A stretch of DNA of 46,039 nucleotides from Oscillospiraceae bacterium (GTDB taxonomy: Bacteria > Bacillota > Clostridia > Christensenellales > Aristaeellaceae), in the NCBI GenBank assembly GCA_031270865.1, contig JAISWI010000050.1, positions 1 to 46,039 of the forward strand. Direction: 5' to 3'. Below are positions 29,877-38,524 of this stretch, one piece after another; position 1 is the stretch's first letter, and the number at the start of each line of letters is the position of its first letter. The notes beneath the pieces were generated by a model. That model was not told the origin of the DNA and did no database searches. It saw only the letters and a program-made list of their open reading frames with translations. The translations under genes were made by a program, and so were the position numbers.

Positions 29877-31013
29877 CTACGCGCTCCTCTCCCGAATCTC
29901 AGCCAGCCGCCTTATAATCGGAATCTTCTGCGGACACTGCTCCTCGCACGCTCCGCACTCCACGCACTTGGAAGCGTCCGTGCCCTTCTCCACGCACTCG
30001 CCGTAGAACCACTTGAAATGCCCGAAATTGTCGAACATGTACGACTCGTCAAAGTTGTGGAATATGTCCGGTATCGCCACGCCCTGCGGACACGGCGCGC
30101 AGTACCTGCATCCCGTACACCCGACATACACGCGCGACCTGTACGCCCGCGTCACCTCATCGATGAAATCCCGCTCCGCCTGGGGCAGCGGACCCTCGTT
30201 CAGCGTCTCGAACGTCTTGAGGTTCTCGCTGAGCTGCTGTGTGTTGCTCATGCCGGAGAGCAGCACCCGGTTCTCCGGGAACTGCGCGACGTACGCGAAC
30301 GCCCATTCCACCGGTGTTCGCTTGACCGGGTAACCCTCCATCATCGCCTTGACCGTTTCCGGCGGGTTCGCCAGCGCGCCGCCGCGTATCGGCTCCATCA
30401 CAACCACGCCAACACCCTTCCGGCCCGCCGCCTGTATGCCCGATAACCCTGCTTGGTTGTCGGTATCCATGTAATTGAACTGGACCTGGCACATCGCCCA
30501 GTCGTAATCGTCCAGTATATCCAAAAACGTGGCCGCGTCGTCATGGAAAGAGAAGCACGCCCGGCCAATCCGACCGTCGGCCTTCGCGCGGTCGAGGAAC
30601 CTCTGGTAACCCAACTTGCGGTAGTTGGCGATGTGGGACTTGTTGACCGCGTGCAGCAGGTAGAAGTCGATATGGTCGGTCCGCAGTTTCTTCAACTGTT
30701 CGTCGAGGATGCGGTCCATGTCCGCCTCCTCCTTGACCAACCATGACGGCAGCTTGGTCGCGAGGCTGACGCGATCGCGGTAGCCGTCCAGCAGCGCCTC
30801 GCCCGTCACCAGCTCGCTCTGGCCGCCGTGGTAGCCGTAGGCCGTGTCGATGTAGTTCACGCCGCCGTCGATAGCCGCGCGGATCAGCTCGATCGCCTCC
30901 GGGCGGTCCACGACCGTCTTATCGCCATCCTTCTTCGTGGGCAGGCGCATGCACCCCATGCCCAGCCGCGACACCTGCAGGTTACCCCATTCCGGCACAA
31001 CGTTATACTGCAT
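29877..31013 (-). CDS. Aldo/keto reductase with C-terminal ferredoxin-like domain
   Basis: A 378-residue protein. An aldo/keto reductase barrel (VSRLGMGCMRLP, GVNYIDTAYGYHGGQSE with Asp and Tyr of the tetrad) covers about residues 1-285. The C-terminus has two cysteine clusters, CTGCRYCAPCPQG and CVECGACEEQCPQKIP, typical of 4Fe-4S binding. This architecture is common in anaerobes, but substrates are mostly unknown. ATG 31013 follows GGGAGGG. The frame extends upstream to 31208 past another AAGGAG, but no start there is well spaced. It is divergent from the chromate transporter genes. Confidence 0.92.
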   Translation of the reverse strand: MQYNVVPEWGNLQVSRLGMGCMRLPTKKDGDKTVVDRPEAIELIRAAIDGGVNYIDTAYGYHGGQSELVTGEALLDGYRDRVSLATKLPSWLVKEEADMDRILDEQLKKLRTDHIDFYLLHAVNKSHIANYRKLGYQRFLDRAKADGRIGRACFSFHDDAATFLDILDDYDWAMCQVQFNYMDTDNQAGLSGIQAAGRKGVGVVVMEPIRGGALANPPETVKAMMEGYPVKRTPVEWAFAYVAQFPENRVLLSGMSNTQQLSENLKTFETLNEGPLPQAERDFIDEVTRAYRSRVYVGCTGCRYCAPCPQGVAIPDIFHNFDESYMFDNFGHFKWFYGECVEKGTDASKCVECGACEEQCPQKIPIIRRLAEIRERSA

Positions 31014-31091
31014 AGCATATCCCTCCCTACCTGTCGACGCTTTGTCAATCATGTTTCGCGCCACGATCTCCTTTAGGTTTAGTAGGATATA

Positions 31092-31120
31092 ATTATACCA
31101 TGGATTGCCAGCCCCGTCAA
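31092..31120 (-). promoter_or_regulatory. Promoter of the aldo/keto reductase gene
   Basis: Minus strand TTGACG (31120-31115), 17-bp spacer, perfect TATAAT (31097-31092). The leader before the ATG is about 70 bases and contains an unused AAGGAG. Confidence 0.8.
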
Positions 31121-31131
31121 ACCGCCGCGCC

Positions 31132-31160
31132 TTGACAAAACCCGCGCCCGGGTATATCCT
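31132..31160 (+). promoter_or_regulatory. Promoter of the chromate transporter pair
   Basis: TTGACA (31132-31137), 17-bp spacer, TATCCT (31155-31160). It is back to back with the reductase promoter, the two -35 boxes being 11 bp apart, so the two operons may be co-regulated. Confidence 0.65.
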
Positions 31161-31196
31161 CCAGTAGGATTGCCGTTGCGGGAGGCTTGTTTCATA

Positions 31197-31808
31197 TTGA
31201 ATAACCAATTAGATAACAATCTGGATAACCAGTCGGGCGGCCGGTCAAGAAAACGCTTCGACGTCCGGCTGGACCTGTTCCTCACGTTCTGCAAGATAGG
31301 CGGGCTGACGTTCGGCGGCGGTTACGCGATGCTGCCGATGCTCCAGCGCGAGGTGGTCGAGGGCCGCCAGTGGGCGACGGAGGCGGAGATCATGGACTAC
31401 TACGCCATCGGCCAGTGCCTGCCCGGGCTCATCGCGGTCAACGTCGCGGTATTCACGGGCAACAAGGTGAGAGGCCCGCTGGGTGGGATATGCGCCGCGC
31501 TGGGAGTGGTCTTCCCGTCGATGATCGTTATCACGGCGATAGCGGCTTTCCTGACCAGCTTCGCGGAGCTGGCCGCCGTACAGAGCGCGTTCGCCGGGAT
31601 CCGCGTGTGCGTGCTCGTGCTGATCGCCAACGCGATAATGAAGCTGCGCAAGGCCTCGCTGGTGGACTGGCGGACCACCGCGCTGTTCGCCGCCGTGTTC
31701 CTGTTGTCGATACTTACTAAAATATCGCCGATCGCGTACGTGGTCGCGGCCGCGCTGCTGGGCGCGCTGATCCAGTATTTCGCCGCGCGGGGGAGGCAAA
31801 CCTCATGA
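31197..31808 (+). CDS. Chromate transporter family protein, first half
   Basis: A protein of about 203 residues of the ChrA family; short members work in pairs, each half carrying one CHR domain. The domain opens LDLFLTFCKIGGLTFGGGYAMLPMLQREVV and contains the family motif CLPGLIAVNVAVFTGNKV. About five to six membrane segments are visible. No ATG fits. TTG 31197 with GGAGG eleven bases upstream is the likely start; an earlier TTG at 31170 has no ribosome site. The stop overlaps the next gene's ATG (ATGA). Export of chromate, or of another anion in anaerobes, is the family role. Confidence 0.88.
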   Translation: MNNQLDNNLDNQSGGRSRKRFDVRLDLFLTFCKIGGLTFGGGYAMLPMLQREVVEGRQWATEAEIMDYYAIGQCLPGLIAVNVAVFTGNKVRGPLGGICAALGVVFPSMIVITAIAAFLTSFAELAAVQSAFAGIRVCVLVLIANAIMKLRKASLVDWRTTALFAAVFLLSILTKISPIAYVVAAALLGALIQYFAARGRQTS

Positions 31809-32374
31809 TATTACTCCGCCTATTTTATGAATTCTTCATGACAGGGCTGTTCGCGGTTGGCGGCGGGCTGGCGACGCTCCCATTCCTGGAACGCATATCG
31901 GAGAAAACAGGCTGGTTCACGCGCCAGACCCTCATCGACATGATCGCGGTATCCGAGGCCACGCCAGGCCCGATCGGGATCAACATGGCCACGTATGTCG
32001 GGTACGTCACGGCGGGCATACCGGGCGCGGTGGTCGCCTCCATCGCGGAGGCGCTGCCCTCGCTGGCCATCGTGCTGATCATGGCGCGTTTCCTGAAGGC
32101 CTTCGCCTCACATCCGACGGTCAAGGCGGTGTTCTACGGGATACGCCCGGCGTCGGTAGGGATGATCGCGGCGGCGGGGTTCGGCGTGCTGAAGGTCGCG
32201 CTGCTGGATATCCCGGCTTACGAGGCGAGCCGCTCCGCGCTGGATCTTTTCCAATGGAAGGGATTAATACTGGCGGCTGTGCTGGCGGTGGTGTTAAATG
32301 TCAAGAAATGGCGGATACACCCCGCGCTGGCGATAGCCGCCAGCGCGGTGATAGGCATAGTGTTCAGGTTTTGA
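31805..32374 (+). CDS. Chromate transporter family protein, second half
   Basis: A 189-residue ChrA-type half transporter. It begins LLRLFYEFFMTGLFAVGGGLATLPFLERI and has the motif SEATPGPIGINMATYVGY, the counterpart of the first gene's CHR motif. Hydrophobic segments alternate through the protein. It is translated from an ATG overlapping the first gene's stop, as expected for subunits needed in equal amounts. Its 3' end overlaps the convergent serine hydrolase gene by 11 bp. Confidence 0.9.
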   Translation: MILLRLFYEFFMTGLFAVGGGLATLPFLERISEKTGWFTRQTLIDMIAVSEATPGPIGINMATYVGYVTAGIPGAVVASIAEALPSLAIVLIMARFLKAFASHPTVKAVFYGIRPASVGMIAAAGFGVLKVALLDIPAYEASRSALDLFQWKGLILAAVLAVVLNVKKWRIHPALAIAASAVIGIVFRF

Positions 32375-33803
32375 TAACCTTCTTGAACTCGGAGGGTTTG
32401 GCGGCAGGCTCGAAGCCCACCTTGACGCTCTCGATATTCCCGTCGAATCCCGTCTTGAACGCCCCGGGCAGCAGCATGCCCCGCGTCTCCAGGTAGAATA
32501 CGTCATAGTGCATATGGTATAACTTGACGGACTCATCGTGCAGCTTCACTAAGAAACCGTCGCCGTCGCGGGCAATCTCTAATATGCCGTAGCCGGGGTT
32601 GTCATACTCGCCGACATATTCATCCAGCGGGTGGGTGAACGGCTTGTCGGGCTTAGCGCATTTCTTGAACGCGTCAGCGTTTCCTTCGGCGAGCTTCACC
32701 TGTTCCTCAATCTTATCATGCAGGAATTCCGGCCAGTCCTTGTCGGATTTGCCCAACATAAGGTCGAACGCCGCGTACGCCAGCGCGTATGTGGCGTACG
32801 TGCCCTCCTGGTTGGCGAGGACTACCACGCCGCTGTTCCGCTCGGGCATGAACGCGACGAGCGCCGACGCTCCGAACACGTTGCCGCCATGCTGGACCAG
32901 CCTCTCGCCCCGATAACTGTCGATAAACCAGCCCAGCCCGTAGCCCAGCCCCACGTTCTCCGGTATCGTGAAGGGCAGAAGCTCGTATGGGATATTTGGC
33001 TTTACCAACTGCTCGTAGGCTTCGGGCGGCAGGATCACGGTCTCGCCAGCCTTGCCCTTGGCGAGGTTGAGCCTCACCCACTTGGCCATGTCGGACGCGG
33101 TGGACTTGATCGACCCGGCAGGGCTGATCGCGCCCATATGCATGGGCGCCGTCGGCTCATTCACGCCGGTTTTCCTGTTAAATTTATACAAAATAGGATG
33201 CTTGCCTGGCTTAGGCTCGGCGGTCGACGTGCTGTCCATGCCCAGCGGCGCGAGTATCCGCTCCGAAACGAAGTCCTCCCACCTCTTTCCGGTAAGCCGC
33301 TCGACCATCAGCCCTACCGCCGCGAACATGTAGTTGTTGTACTCCCACTTCTCACGGAACGTCTTGTTCTCCCGCATATGCGGCAGCCGCCGCTCGATGA
33401 GTTCCGCGCGTGGAACGTCGCGCCACGCAACCCACAGCAGGTCGTGGCGCGGCATGCCCGTCCGGTGGCAGAGCAGGTCGCGGGTCGCGGCATGCTGGCT
33501 GGCCACGGGATCGCGCAGCGCGAAGCCGGGCAGGTACTCGCGAACCGGGCGGTCGATATCCAGCTTGCCCTCGGCCTGGAGCGTCATCGCCGACATAGCG
33601 GTGAACGCCTTCGTCGCCGAACCGATGGGCAGGATCGTATCGTCCGTCATGGGTATCCCTTTATCTATATCGGCGTAACCAAACCCGCCGCTGAACACGA
33701 CCTCGCCATCCTCTATGACGGACACCGCCGCGCCAGCGGTGTTCATAAGCCGCAGGGCTTTCTCGGCAGCCTGCCCGAACGTCTCCGCGCTGAACGCGCT
33801 CAT
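32364..33803 (-). CDS. Serine hydrolase (beta-lactamase class C/EstB-like), second of a tandem pair
   Basis: A 479-residue serine hydrolase of the beta-lactamase-related family. The nucleophile tetrad Ser62-Ala-Thr-Lys65 is in PIGSATKAFTA, the tyrosine motif is WEYNNYMFAAVG (Tyr-x-Asn), and the third motif is LVQHGGNVFGASA. A C-terminal beta-rich domain of about 110 residues follows. There is no signal peptide, so a cytosolic esterase or D-amino-acid peptidase is likelier than a drug-inactivating lactamase. Its ATG overlaps the stop of the upstream paralogue (ATGA); the two align along their full length. Confidence 0.88.
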   Translation of the reverse strand: MSAFSAETFGQAAEKALRLMNTAGAAVSVIEDGEVVFSGGFGYADIDKGIPMTDDTILPIGSATKAFTAMSAMTLQAEGKLDIDRPVREYLPGFALRDPVASQHAATRDLLCHRTGMPRHDLLWVAWRDVPRAELIERRLPHMRENKTFREKWEYNNYMFAAVGLMVERLTGKRWEDFVSERILAPLGMDSTSTAEPKPGKHPILYKFNRKTGVNEPTAPMHMGAISPAGSIKSTASDMAKWVRLNLAKGKAGETVILPPEAYEQLVKPNIPYELLPFTIPENVGLGYGLGWFIDSYRGERLVQHGGNVFGASALVAFMPERNSGVVVLANQEGTYATYALAYAAFDLMLGKSDKDWPEFLHDKIEEQVKLAEGNADAFKKCAKPDKPFTHPLDEYVGEYDNPGYGILEIARDGDGFLVKLHDESVKLYHMHYDVFYLETRGMLLPGAFKTGFDGNIESVKVGFEPAAKPSEFKKVIKT

Positions 33804-35254
33804 ACCGCCGCCTCCTTATTGAAACGAATGGGTTTGACCGGCGGGCCTTCCAGTTCAATCTCCAGCGCGTCGATATCGCCGCCCTGCCCGGTCAGGAAGT
33901 TTACCAGCGTGTTCATCGTGTCCATCCCCCATTTTACGCGCGCGACGAACACGTCGTAATGCCAGTTTTCCAGTTCATGGCTGGTTTCCAGCATGATGAT
34001 CGACGGCTTGCCGTCCCTGGATTGCACCCTTACCGCGCCGTATGGCTCATTCCGGTACACGCCCTCGAAGTCGGTGAAGCCGCGCGTGGTCCGCGCGTCC
34101 TTGCGCTTTTCTACCTTGCCCTTCCACGCCTCGTCGTCGGCGCCACGGAAACCTTCCATCGCCTTGCCGATGTCCGCGCCCCAGTCCCGCGCGTCAGGAT
34201 AGCCCATCAGCCTGTCTAGAGCGTCGTACATCGTGGCGAGCGTCAGGGCGGAGCCTGCGGTGTTCACCTGCGCGGTTATGCCGACGTCCAGTTCCGGCAT
34301 GAAGCCGACCATCGCTGATGAGCCGTTCACGCTGCCGCCGTGCCAGACGAGCGTCTTGCCCCGATAGCAGTCCACGAACCAGCCCAGCCCGTAGCCCATC
34401 GACCGTGTTTCCGGGAAATCCCAAGGGTACATCGTGTACGCGATGTTCGGCTTGACCAGCTGCCGAAACGTTTCGCTCTTCAGCAGAGCCGCGCCGCCGA
34501 ACGCGCCGTTACCCAGGTTGAAGCGCAGCCAGTTGGATAATTCCTCCGCGCACGCGTTGACCGAGCCGGCGGGACCGCTCCCGCCAATCCGCGAGAACGG
34601 CACTGGGTCGAAACCAGCCGCGCCGCGCTGGTACGCCAGCGCGAAGTCGCCGTCGATCACGCTGTCCTCGCAGTTGAAGTTGGCGCGGTCCATGCCCAGC
34701 GGCTTGAAGATCCTCTCGCGGGTAAAATCCTCCCAGCGCGCGCCGGACAGCCGCTCGACGAGATAGCCCGCGCTGGCAAACATGAGGTTGTTATACTGCC
34801 ATTTGGATCGGAACGGGGCGCTAGGCTCCAGGTGGCGGATGGATTCCACGATCTGGCGGCGTCCGATGTTCGGGCGCAATATCCATAGGAAATCGTGGCG
34901 CGGCAGGCCCGTACGGTGGCAGAGCAGGTCGCGCGGCGTGGCCGTCGCGTTGGCCGCGCTGTCCTGGAAGGCCAGCTCGGGCAGGTAGCCGCGCAGCGGC
35001 TTGTCGATATCTACCAGGCCTTCGTCCTGCAGCATCATCAGTCCTGTCGCGGTGAACGCCTTGGTCGCCGAGCCGATGGGCAGCAGAGTCCGCGCGCCCA
35101 TCTTGAGTTTCCGGTCGACGTCGCGCCAGCCGAAGCCGTCCAGGAATATCGCGCGGCCATCCTTCACGACGGACACAGACATGCCCGCGTCGTGTAGTTT
35201 ATCCAGGTTCTCCACGCACTTTTCGCGGAACCCGGGCAGGGGATTGTTTGGCAT
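33800..35254 (-). CDS. Serine hydrolase (beta-lactamase class C/EstB-like), first of a tandem pair
   Basis: A 484-residue paralogue of the next gene with the same layout: Ser62-Ala-Thr-Lys65 in PIGSATKAFTA, WQYNNLMFASAGYLVERLSG for the tyrosine motif, LVWHGGSVNGSSA for the third motif, and a C-terminal domain (EGVYRNEPYGAVRVQ). No export signal is visible. The start is ATG 35254 with AAGGAGG about eight bases upstream. AT-rich TATATT/TATAAT sequences lie immediately upstream, but a matching -35 box is not convincing. The duplication is old enough for substantial divergence. Confidence 0.88.
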   Translation of the reverse strand: MPNNPLPGFREKCVENLDKLHDAGMSVSVVKDGRAIFLDGFGWRDVDRKLKMGARTLLPIGSATKAFTATGLMMLQDEGLVDIDKPLRGYLPELAFQDSAANATATPRDLLCHRTGLPRHDFLWILRPNIGRRQIVESIRHLEPSAPFRSKWQYNNLMFASAGYLVERLSGARWEDFTRERIFKPLGMDRANFNCEDSVIDGDFALAYQRGAAGFDPVPFSRIGGSGPAGSVNACAEELSNWLRFNLGNGAFGGAALLKSETFRQLVKPNIAYTMYPWDFPETRSMGYGLGWFVDCYRGKTLVWHGGSVNGSSAMVGFMPELDVGITAQVNTAGSALTLATMYDALDRLMGYPDARDWGADIGKAMEGFRGADDEAWKGKVEKRKDARTTRGFTDFEGVYRNEPYGAVRVQSRDGKPSIIMLETSHELENWHYDVFVARVKWGMDTMNTLVNFLTGQGGDIDALEIELEGPPVKPIRFNKEAAV

Positions 35255-35351
35255 GCGCAGCCTCCTTATTATAATATAAGTTCGCGAGTTGGATCGATAT
35301 GCCGCAATTGGAGGCGTCGTCCTCCCGGTTTACTGTTGGGGGATTCGCGCC

Positions 35352-35535
35352 GCCCCCTCTGTCGTCTTAGGGCGAAATCTCCCCTAAAGGGGCGGCGAGA
35401 GGTTTGGAACGCCGCCGCGTCGGGGTTAGGCGCGGCGATACAGGCACGGACGGACGTTTCCGAACCCACTCCTCGCCGTTCTAAGCCTCTTGCCGCCCCT
35501 TTAGGATAGATTTCGCCATCAGGCGGCAGAGGGGC
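35352..35535. mobile_element. MITE-like element with ~60-bp terminal inverted repeats
   Basis: The left arm (35352-35411, starting GCCCCCTCTGTCG) and right arm (35477-35535, ending CAGAGGGGC) are inverted near-copies about 60 bp long around a 65-bp centre, with no ORF. Related single arms occur at about 29690-29750 and 26485-26530. Size and structure fit a non-autonomous miniature element or a long-stem REP/BIME type. No target-site duplication could be identified with confidence. Confidence 0.6.
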
Positions 35536-35601
35536 CTATTCCCACCCGCTGATTATACCAAAAAACCGCGAATCCCGCAAACAAGATTAACCCCGCGCGT
35601 A

Positions 35602-35630
35602 TTGTCAATCCGCGCCGAATCCCGTATAAT
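35602..35630 (+). promoter_or_regulatory. Promoter of the FAD dehydrogenase gene
   Basis: TTGTCA (35602-35607), 17-bp spacer, perfect TATAAT (35625-35630), 55 bp before the ATG. Confidence 0.75.
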
Positions 35631-35684
35631 CATTACCCGGACGGGTGCGACGCCCGCAATAAATAACGGCGGGAGGCGGCGAAC

Positions 35685-37097
35685 ATGCCGGTACAGGCAG
35701 GGAACTACGATGTTATCATAATCGGCGCGGGACCGGCTGGCATATTCACCGTGCTGGAGCTGACGCGGCTGCGCCCGGGCGTGTCGATCGCCGTGCTGGA
35801 CATTGGACGCGAGATAGCCCATCGCAACTGTCCGGCCCGCGTTACGGGCAAGTGCGCTCATTGCCAGCCCTGCGCGATCGTGCACGGCTGGGCGGGCGCG
35901 GGCGCGTTCTCCGACGGCAAGCTCTCGCTTTCGGACGAGGTCGGCGGGCACATCACCGAGTATATCCCGCATGACGACGCTATGGAGCTAATTCACCACG
36001 CGGACCAGTTGTACCTGCGGTTCGGGGCGCCCCAGACCGTGCACGGCCTCAACACCCCCAAGGTGGACGAAATCGCTTACGAGGCCAGTCGCCACAACAT
36101 ACGGTTGGTGCCATGCCCCGTCCGGCACCTGGGCACGGAGAACGCGGCCAGGGTGCTGGGCGCGATGCGCGACGATCTGGCCGGGAAGATGGATTTCCAC
36201 GAGCGGACGACCGCGCAGGACCTGCTGGTCGAGAACGGCAGGATCGCGGGCGTGGCGGTCACGGGCGCGGATGGCTCGTCGCGCGTGATGAAAGCGCGGC
36301 GGATAGTGGCCGCGCCGGGACGAGGCGGCGCGGCGTGGCTGACGCGGCAGATACAGCGGCTGGGATTGGCCACAACCAACAACGCGATCGACATAGGCGC
36401 GCGCGTGGAGACGCCCAACTCCATAATGGACCACCTGACCAAACATCTCTACGAAGCGAAATTGGTATATTTTTCCGACACGTACGAAAACAAAGTGCGG
36501 ACGTTCTGCATGAACCCGGGCGGCGTGGTATCGCAGGAGCACTACGAGGGCGGTCTGGCGGTCGTGAACGGGCACAGCTACGCGGACCCCGCGATGCGCA
36601 CGATGAACACCAACTTCGCCGTGCTGGTCTCCACCAACTTCACCGAGCCGTTTAACCAGCCGATCGAGTACGGGCGGTACATCGCGCAGCTGGCGAACAT
36701 GTTAACAGGCGGGCCGATCATGGTCCAGCGGCTGGGCGACCTGCTGCGCGGTCGGCGCACCAACCCAGACAGGCTCAGCAAATCAACGACGCTGCCCACG
36801 CTGTCCACGGCGGTGCCGGGCGACCTCTCATTCGCGCTCCCATCGCGCCACTTGACATCCATAATCGAGGCGCTGCGGGCGTTCGACCGCCTCGCGCCGG
36901 GGCTGTTCGACAGGAACACGCTGCTCTACGGCGTGGAGGTGAAGTTCTACTCCTCAAAGGTGCGCGTGGACAACCGCTTCGAGACGGAAATGCCAGGCCT
37001 GTACGCGATCGGCGACGGCGCGGGCGTCACGCGCGGGCTGATGCAGGCCTCGTGCACGGGCGTGGCCGTGGCGCGGGACATCGCGCGGCAGCTATAG
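35685..37097 (+). CDS. NAD(P)/FAD-dependent oxidoreductase
   Basis: A 470-residue flavoprotein of the family of uncharacterised FAD-dependent dehydrogenases. The dinucleotide fold is at the N-terminus (YDVIIIGAGPAGIFTVLEL) with a downstream LDIGREIAHR. A cysteine cluster, NCPARVTGKCAHCQPC, is followed by WAGAGAFSDGKLSLS, a landmark of this family. The C-terminus MPGLYAIGDGAGVTRGLMQA closes the FAD site. The start is ATG 35685 with GGGAGG upstream. Its substrate is not established. It is single and converges on araD with 11 bp between. Confidence 0.9.
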   Translation: MPVQAGNYDVIIIGAGPAGIFTVLELTRLRPGVSIAVLDIGREIAHRNCPARVTGKCAHCQPCAIVHGWAGAGAFSDGKLSLSDEVGGHITEYIPHDDAMELIHHADQLYLRFGAPQTVHGLNTPKVDEIAYEASRHNIRLVPCPVRHLGTENAARVLGAMRDDLAGKMDFHERTTAQDLLVENGRIAGVAVTGADGSSRVMKARRIVAAPGRGGAAWLTRQIQRLGLATTNNAIDIGARVETPNSIMDHLTKHLYEAKLVYFSDTYENKVRTFCMNPGGVVSQEHYEGGLAVVNGHSYADPAMRTMNTNFAVLVSTNFTEPFNQPIEYGRYIAQLANMLTGGPIMVQRLGDLLRGRRTNPDRLSKSTTLPTLSTAVPGDLSFALPSRHLTSIIEALRAFDRLAPGLFDRNTLLYGVEVKFYSSKVRVDNRFETEMPGLYAIGDGAGVTRGLMQASCTGVAVARDIARQL

Positions 37098-37108
37098 CCT
37101 TTATCGCC

Positions 37109-37822
37109 TCATAATTGCTGGCCGTAGGTGGCGTTCGCGCCGTGCTTGCGCTCGTAGTGCTTGCGACGGAGCGGCTCGTCCAGCTTACGGGGCGACTCGG
37201 TCACCGCGTTGCCCAGCGTGTACTGGAAATACGCGATCTTGGCGCATTCTTCCAAAACCATCATGCGCTCGACGGCTTCGATCGCGTCCTTCCCCCACGT
37301 GAACGGCGCGTGCTGGCGCGCAAGCGCGGCGGGCGTAACATTATGGTCGCGTCCACGGAACGCGCCGATGATGGCCGCGCCGGTCGCGGACTCATAGTCG
37401 TCCTCGATCTCCTCGATGGTCAGGCGTCGCGTGACAGGCACGTCGCCGTCGAACGTGTCGGCGTGGGTGGTTCCCAGCGCGGGCAGGGCGCGGGAGGCCT
37501 GGCTCCACGCGGTCGCGTAGGGCGGGTGGGCGTGGCACACGCCGTTAATCTCCGGCCACTTCCGGTACAGCTGGGCATGCGTAAGCGTGTCGGTGGATGG
37601 ATTCAGTCGGCCCCAGAGCTTCTCCCCCGTCTCGATGGAGCACACCGTGAGGTCGTCGACGGTCAGCCGCTCGTAGGGCACGCCGCTGGGCTTGATCGCG
37701 AAGACGCCGTCCTCCCTGTAAGTCTGGCTGGCGTTGCCCCAGGTGAGGATGGCTAGCCCGCTTCTGGCGAGCAGCAGGTTCGCCTCAAGCGCGAGGCGGC
37801 GTGTTTCGGCATAATCCTTCAT
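37109..37822 (-). CDS. araD: L-ribulose-5-phosphate 4-epimerase
   Basis: A 237-residue class II aldolase-fold enzyme that converts L-ribulose-5-phosphate to D-xylulose-5-phosphate in arabinose use. Landmarks are LTWGNASQTYRE (phosphate binding), KPSGVPYERLT, DTLTHAQLYRKWP, zinc ligands in GVCHAHPPYAT and a downstream His, LARQHAPFTWGKDAIEAVE, and a C-terminus ending HYERKHGANATYGQ as in the AraD family. ATG 37822 follows GAGGTG. No araA or araB is present nearby, so it may serve another pentose route. It is downstream of yfbR in one transcript. Confidence 0.94.
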   Translation of the reverse strand: MKDYAETRRLALEANLLLARSGLAILTWGNASQTYREDGVFAIKPSGVPYERLTVDDLTVCSIETGEKLWGRLNPSTDTLTHAQLYRKWPEINGVCHAHPPYATAWSQASRALPALGTTHADTFDGDVPVTRRLTIEEIEDDYESATGAAIIGAFRGRDHNVTPAALARQHAPFTWGKDAIEAVERMMVLEECAKIAYFQYTLGNAVTESPRKLDEPLRRKHYERKHGANATYGQQL

Positions 37823-37833
37823 TAAGATACACC

Positions 37834-38424
37834 TCAATTCAGTTCGTCCAGCGCGAGCCCGAAGCTCGGCGCGTATTCCCTCATAAACAAATCCACCTCG
37901 GGCATGCCCAGCGCCATGACCTTGGACAGCGTGGCTTGCGACGCTTTGAGGAACTCCTTGTTCCCGACGGCCAGCTCCTCCACGCACTTCAGGTACGCCG
38001 CGAGGTTGTCGGCGGCCTTGACGACGCGCCATTCCTCGGACGATGTATCCGGCTGGACGATGTCCCGGTAGCGCCCGGCCAGCGGCGGCGGCAGCATGCT
38101 AAGGAGTTTCCCCTGCGCGGCGCGTTCTATCTCGCGGTGCGCGGCGGCGATGCCCGGGTTGAAATACTTGATGGGCGTCGCGATGTCGCCGGTTATCACC
38201 TCGGATACGTCGTGGTACAGCGCGAGCGTGGCGCAGCGGTCGGGGTCGACGCGGGCCTCGCTGCCCGAGCTGCCCGCCAGATCGTTGCGGATCACAGCCA
38301 GCGCGTGCGCGAGTATGGCGGTAAGCCCGGCGTGCTCCAGGTCGTTCTCGGGAAGGCTGTTGCGCATGAGGCTCCAGCGGCGGATATGCCGCATGCGCGA
38401 CAGGTACGCGAAAAAATGTGACAC
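37834..38424 (-). CDS. yfbR: 5'-deoxynucleotidase (HD domain)
   Basis: About 196 residues, matching YfbR, an HD-domain phosphohydrolase that dephosphorylates deoxynucleoside 5'-monophosphates. Similarity runs end to end: SHFFAYLSRMRHIRRWSLMR, LEHAGL with the first metal His, ALYHDVSEVITGDIATPIKY with the HD pair, KAADNLAAYLKCVEELAVGN, and FGLALDEL. E. coli YfbR begins at the equivalent of SHFF, which favours GTG 38424 (GGAGG close upstream) over ATG 38457, which has no ribosome site and lies only eight bases from the -10 box. Confidence 0.92.
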   Translation of the reverse strand: MSHFFAYLSRMRHIRRWSLMRNSLPENDLEHAGLTAILAHALAVIRNDLAGSSGSEARVDPDRCATLALYHDVSEVITGDIATPIKYFNPGIAAAHREIERAAQGKLLSMLPPPLAGRYRDIVQPDTSSEEWRVVKAADNLAAYLKCVEELAVGNKEFLKASQATLSKVMALGMPEVDLFMREYAPSFGLALDELN

Positions 38425-38465
38425 CTGTCCTCCAGCGTCGGTTGTGTTATATACCATTCGACTAT

Positions 38466-38494
38466 ATTATACACCAAAAGGTAAGTATTGACAA
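38466..38494 (-). promoter_or_regulatory. Promoter of yfbR-araD, sharing its -35 with the thiT promoter
   Basis: Minus strand TTGTCA (38494-38489), 17-bp spacer, TATAAT (38471-38466). The -35 sequence overlaps that of the divergent riboswitch promoter. Confidence 0.75.
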
Positions 38495-38516
38495 GCCCCG
38501 CCGTTCATGGTAACAT
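38488..38516 (+). promoter_or_regulatory. Promoter of the TPP riboswitch-thiT transcript
   Basis: TTGACA (38488-38493), 17-bp spacer, TAACAT (38511-38516), directly followed by the riboswitch. The -35 box lies on top of the -35 of the divergent yfbR promoter. Confidence 0.75.
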
Positions 38517-38524
38517 AACATATC

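Larger units (their letters stand above)
35255..35684. other. Intergenic region holding the MITE-like element and a promoter
   Basis: 430 bp without a gene. It holds the AT-rich start region of the serine hydrolase pair (about 35265-35285), the inverted-repeat element 35352-35535 and the promoter of the FAD dehydrogenase (35602-35630). Nothing else stands out. Confidence 0.7.

Noticed and set aside
32364-35254. Beta-lactam resistance genes
   Set aside because: Class C-like serine motifs are shared with many esterases and peptidases; no signal peptide and a large extra C-terminal domain argue against a periplasmic or secreted lactamase.
35352-35535. Insertion sequence
   Set aside because: No transposase ORF within or beside the inverted repeats; at most a non-autonomous element.
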